Source: Brevibacillus antibioticus
Lineage (GTDB): Bacteria; Bacillota; Bacilli; Brevibacillales; Brevibacillaceae
Direction: 5' to 3'
Assembly: GCF_005217615.1 (NCBI RefSeq)
Contig: NZ_SZNK01000001.1
Coordinates: 4,751,001 to 4,815,000 of the forward strand
DNA length: 64,000 bases
Shown here one piece after another: positions 61,197 through 64,000 of the stretch. Both the position numbers and the translations under genes were made by a program. Positions within the stretch are counted from its first letter, which is position 1; each line of letters starts with the position of its first letter. The notes below the pieces were generated by a model. It made no database searches. It saw only the letters and a list, made by a program, of their open reading frames with translations, and had not been told where the DNA came from.

Positions 61197-62513
61197 TTAA
61201 TTTCCGGTTCCACTGCTAAACAAATTGCTGAAAAACTCTACAATGCTGCGGAAGAACAGACGAATCCAGCTCGCTTCCTCTACTGCCTGTCCTGCAACGA
61301 TATCCACGCCTACTTTTGCTGCATCTTCAGGCTGCAAGTAATCCGATTCCTTCATACCTTCTTCTTTCAAAACGATCTTACCAACCACTTGTCCTTGCTG
61401 GATCGGTGCGGTTAGCTCCTGGAAGGTAACAGTTGGTGTGTATTTTGCTTCCGTACCGGTTTTTGTGATCATATTTACTTCGTTGCTGGTAACAACTGGT
61501 ACAGTTACCTCTACACCGTTTTTCACAGGAGCTGTTTCAAATCCTTTGACTGGTACATTCTTGTCTATTTGTTTCGTGAGTTTGAAATTGCCAAAACCGT
61601 AGTCAAACAGTTTTCTCGTCTCACCAAAACGCTTTACCTCGGTGCCTGCATTCATCACAACGCTAATCAAACGCATGTTGTCGCGAACGGCCGTACCTGT
61701 AAAACAAAAGCCTGCTGCATTTGTATGCCCCGTTTTTAATCCGTCTACACCTGGGTAAGAGCTAATCAGACTAGGCAGCATCCAGTTATAGTTTTTCTTG
61801 CTCCACTCTTTTGGTGTACCTGTACGGAAGGTGAAGATTGGTTTTTTGGAGGTCTCCAACGCATCCGGGAAATCGTGAATCAGCGCACGAGCAAGGATCG
61901 CTGCATCACGAGCAGACATCAAGTTTTCTGTTTGATCGGTCTGAACAGAGTATGGACCCAACTCATTGGCTGGCAAACCAGTAGAAGTGACGAACGAAGT
62001 ATTTTTCATACCAAGCTCTGCCGCCTTTTTATTCATCAGTTCAACAAAGGCTGGCTCACTGCCTGCAATCCTCTCAGCCAAAAGTACAGTAGCGTCATTG
62101 GCCGATACGATTGCCATCGCTTCGTACAATTGTTTAACTGTAAAGGATTCGCCTAAATTCAAATACACACCAGATGAGTCAGAAATTTTAGCGATATGAA
62201 ACGCATAATCACTTACAGGAACGACATCATCCCATTTCATTTTCTTTTGCTTGATGGCATCATGAACCAGATATTCGGTCATTATTTTACTCATACTCGC
62301 AGGCGGAAGTGCTACGTCAGGGTCTTTGCTATAGAGAACCTTTCCCGTCGATGCCTCAACAAGAATGGCTGACTTCGCTTCCAGTTGTAGATTCGCTTGA
62401 GATGCTACAGGGGCGGCTTCCACCTTTGAAACCATTCCTCCCATTGCTGTAGCAAAAACAGCGACAGAAAGGAACAGACCCGTCAATCGCTTTGTCCATG
62501 TCTTTCGCTTCAT
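61197..62513 (-). CDS. dacA: D-alanyl-D-alanine carboxypeptidase (PBP5-like)
   Basis: 438 residues; signal peptide near 10-30, serine motif ASMSKIM, SAND and KTGHT, a complete SxxK-SxN-KTG set. The C-terminal PBP5_C domain and amphipathic tail (WIRLFFRSIVEFFSNLF) anchor the protein to the membrane. Removes the terminal D-Ala of muropeptides. ATG 62513 has GGAG upstream. It precedes pdxS in the guaB-dacA-pdxST order. Confidence 0.95.
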   Translation of the reverse strand: MKRKTWTKRLTGLFLSVAVFATAMGGMVSKVEAAPVASQANLQLEAKSAILVEASTGKVLYSKDPDVALPPASMSKIMTEYLVHDAIKQKKMKWDDVVPVSDYAFHIAKISDSSGVYLNLGESFTVKQLYEAMAIVSANDATVLLAERIAGSEPAFVELMNKKAAELGMKNTSFVTSTGLPANELGPYSVQTDQTENLMSARDAAILARALIHDFPDALETSKKPIFTFRTGTPKEWSKKNYNWMLPSLISSYPGVDGLKTGHTNAAGFCFTGTAVRDNMRLISVVMNAGTEVKRFGETRKLFDYGFGNFKLTKQIDKNVPVKGFETAPVKNGVEVTVPVVTSNEVNMITKTGTEAKYTPTVTFQELTAPIQQGQVVGKIVLKEEGMKESDYLQPEDAAKVGVDIVAGQAVEEASWIRLFFRSIVEFFSNLFSSGTGN

Positions 62514-62644
62514 GTAATCTCTCACTCTCCTATTTCTGTCGATTTCATTTTTTCATGAAACAAGCACACAATTGTAAGTGTACCATAGGTTGCAGGGTGG
62601 CTTGAAGCAAGATTCCCCCTATTTCCATATGTTAGTAGCTAGTA

Positions 62645-62677
62645 AAAATCCCCTCTCTTTATAAAAGAAAGGGGACG
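62645..62677 (-). terminator. Terminator of guaB
   Basis: Stem ccccttTC/GAgagggg around ttttataaa followed by TTTTT on the minus strand, after the guaB stop. Confidence 0.7.
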
Positions 62678-62701
62678 TAGGTCTTCCGTACCATTTTTCG
62701 A

Positions 62702-64000
<1,299 letters not shown>

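Overview
The window looks like the chromosome of a spore-forming Firmicute close to its replication origin, most likely Brevibacillus or a near relative in the Paenibacillaceae. This is inferred from gene order and protein similarity; no search was run. Read on the minus strand, the right end and left half follow the conserved Bacillus order around oriC: guaB, dacA, pdxS, pdxT, serS, then after an accessory block tadA, ffs (SRP RNA), dnaX, ybaB, recR, yaaL, bofA, gin (csfB), a lysine/ornithine-type decarboxylase, tmk, darA, yaaR, holB, ricT, yabA, trmN6, yazA, rsmI, abrB, metG, tatD, yabE, rnmV. Sporulation genes (bofA, gin, abrB with Spo0A-like boxes, a PAS histidine kinase) support an endospore former.

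Layout. 1-11.9 kb: rRNA processing, cell-wall, tRNA and replication-control genes, with a T-box in front of metG and a divergent abrB. 12-23 kb: tmk, decarboxylase, gin, a degenerate nucleotide-sugar-dehydrogenase-like protein, bofA, recR, dnaX, an orphan sensor kinase, the SRP RNA and a 166-bp inverted-repeat element. 23-29 kb: an HD-GYP sensor, transporters and small enzymes. 29-33.7 kb: a sulfide/persulfide detoxification regulon (CstR-type repressor, two single-domain sulfur carriers, rhodaneses, rhodanese-MBL dioxygenase, TauE exporter), with a shared 16-bp operator candidate at three start regions. 34.2-36.1 kb: an ECF sigma factor overlapping an anti-sigma-like membrane protein whose outer domain is a penicillin-binding transpeptidase domain with the catalytic Ser, Lys and KTG residues replaced. 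38.5-43.9 kb: PTS operon glcT-crr-ptsH-ptsI-EIICB with two GlcT-type antitermination elements and two cre sites. 44-57 kb: accessory block with small regulators, lipoproteins, decayed small genes, YcdB-like proteins and the glyoxylate shunt genes aceA and aceB. 57.6-64 kb: a 50-residue DnaJ-type zinc-finger protein, then serS (T-box), pdxST, dacA and partial guaB.

The most unusual content is (i) the ECF sigma/pseudo-PBP pair, which has the form of a wall sensor that binds but cannot acylate; (ii) the CstR regulon, supported by promoters and operators visible at base level; (iii) two genes easily missed because they are short: the DnaJ-type four-CxxCxGxG protein at 57.6 kb and a 56-residue zinc-ribbon-like protein at 31.3 kb; (iv) a pseudo-UDP-glucose-dehydrogenase next to gin; and (v) frameshifted or stop-interrupted genes at 49.4-49.8 and 52.4-52.9 kb.
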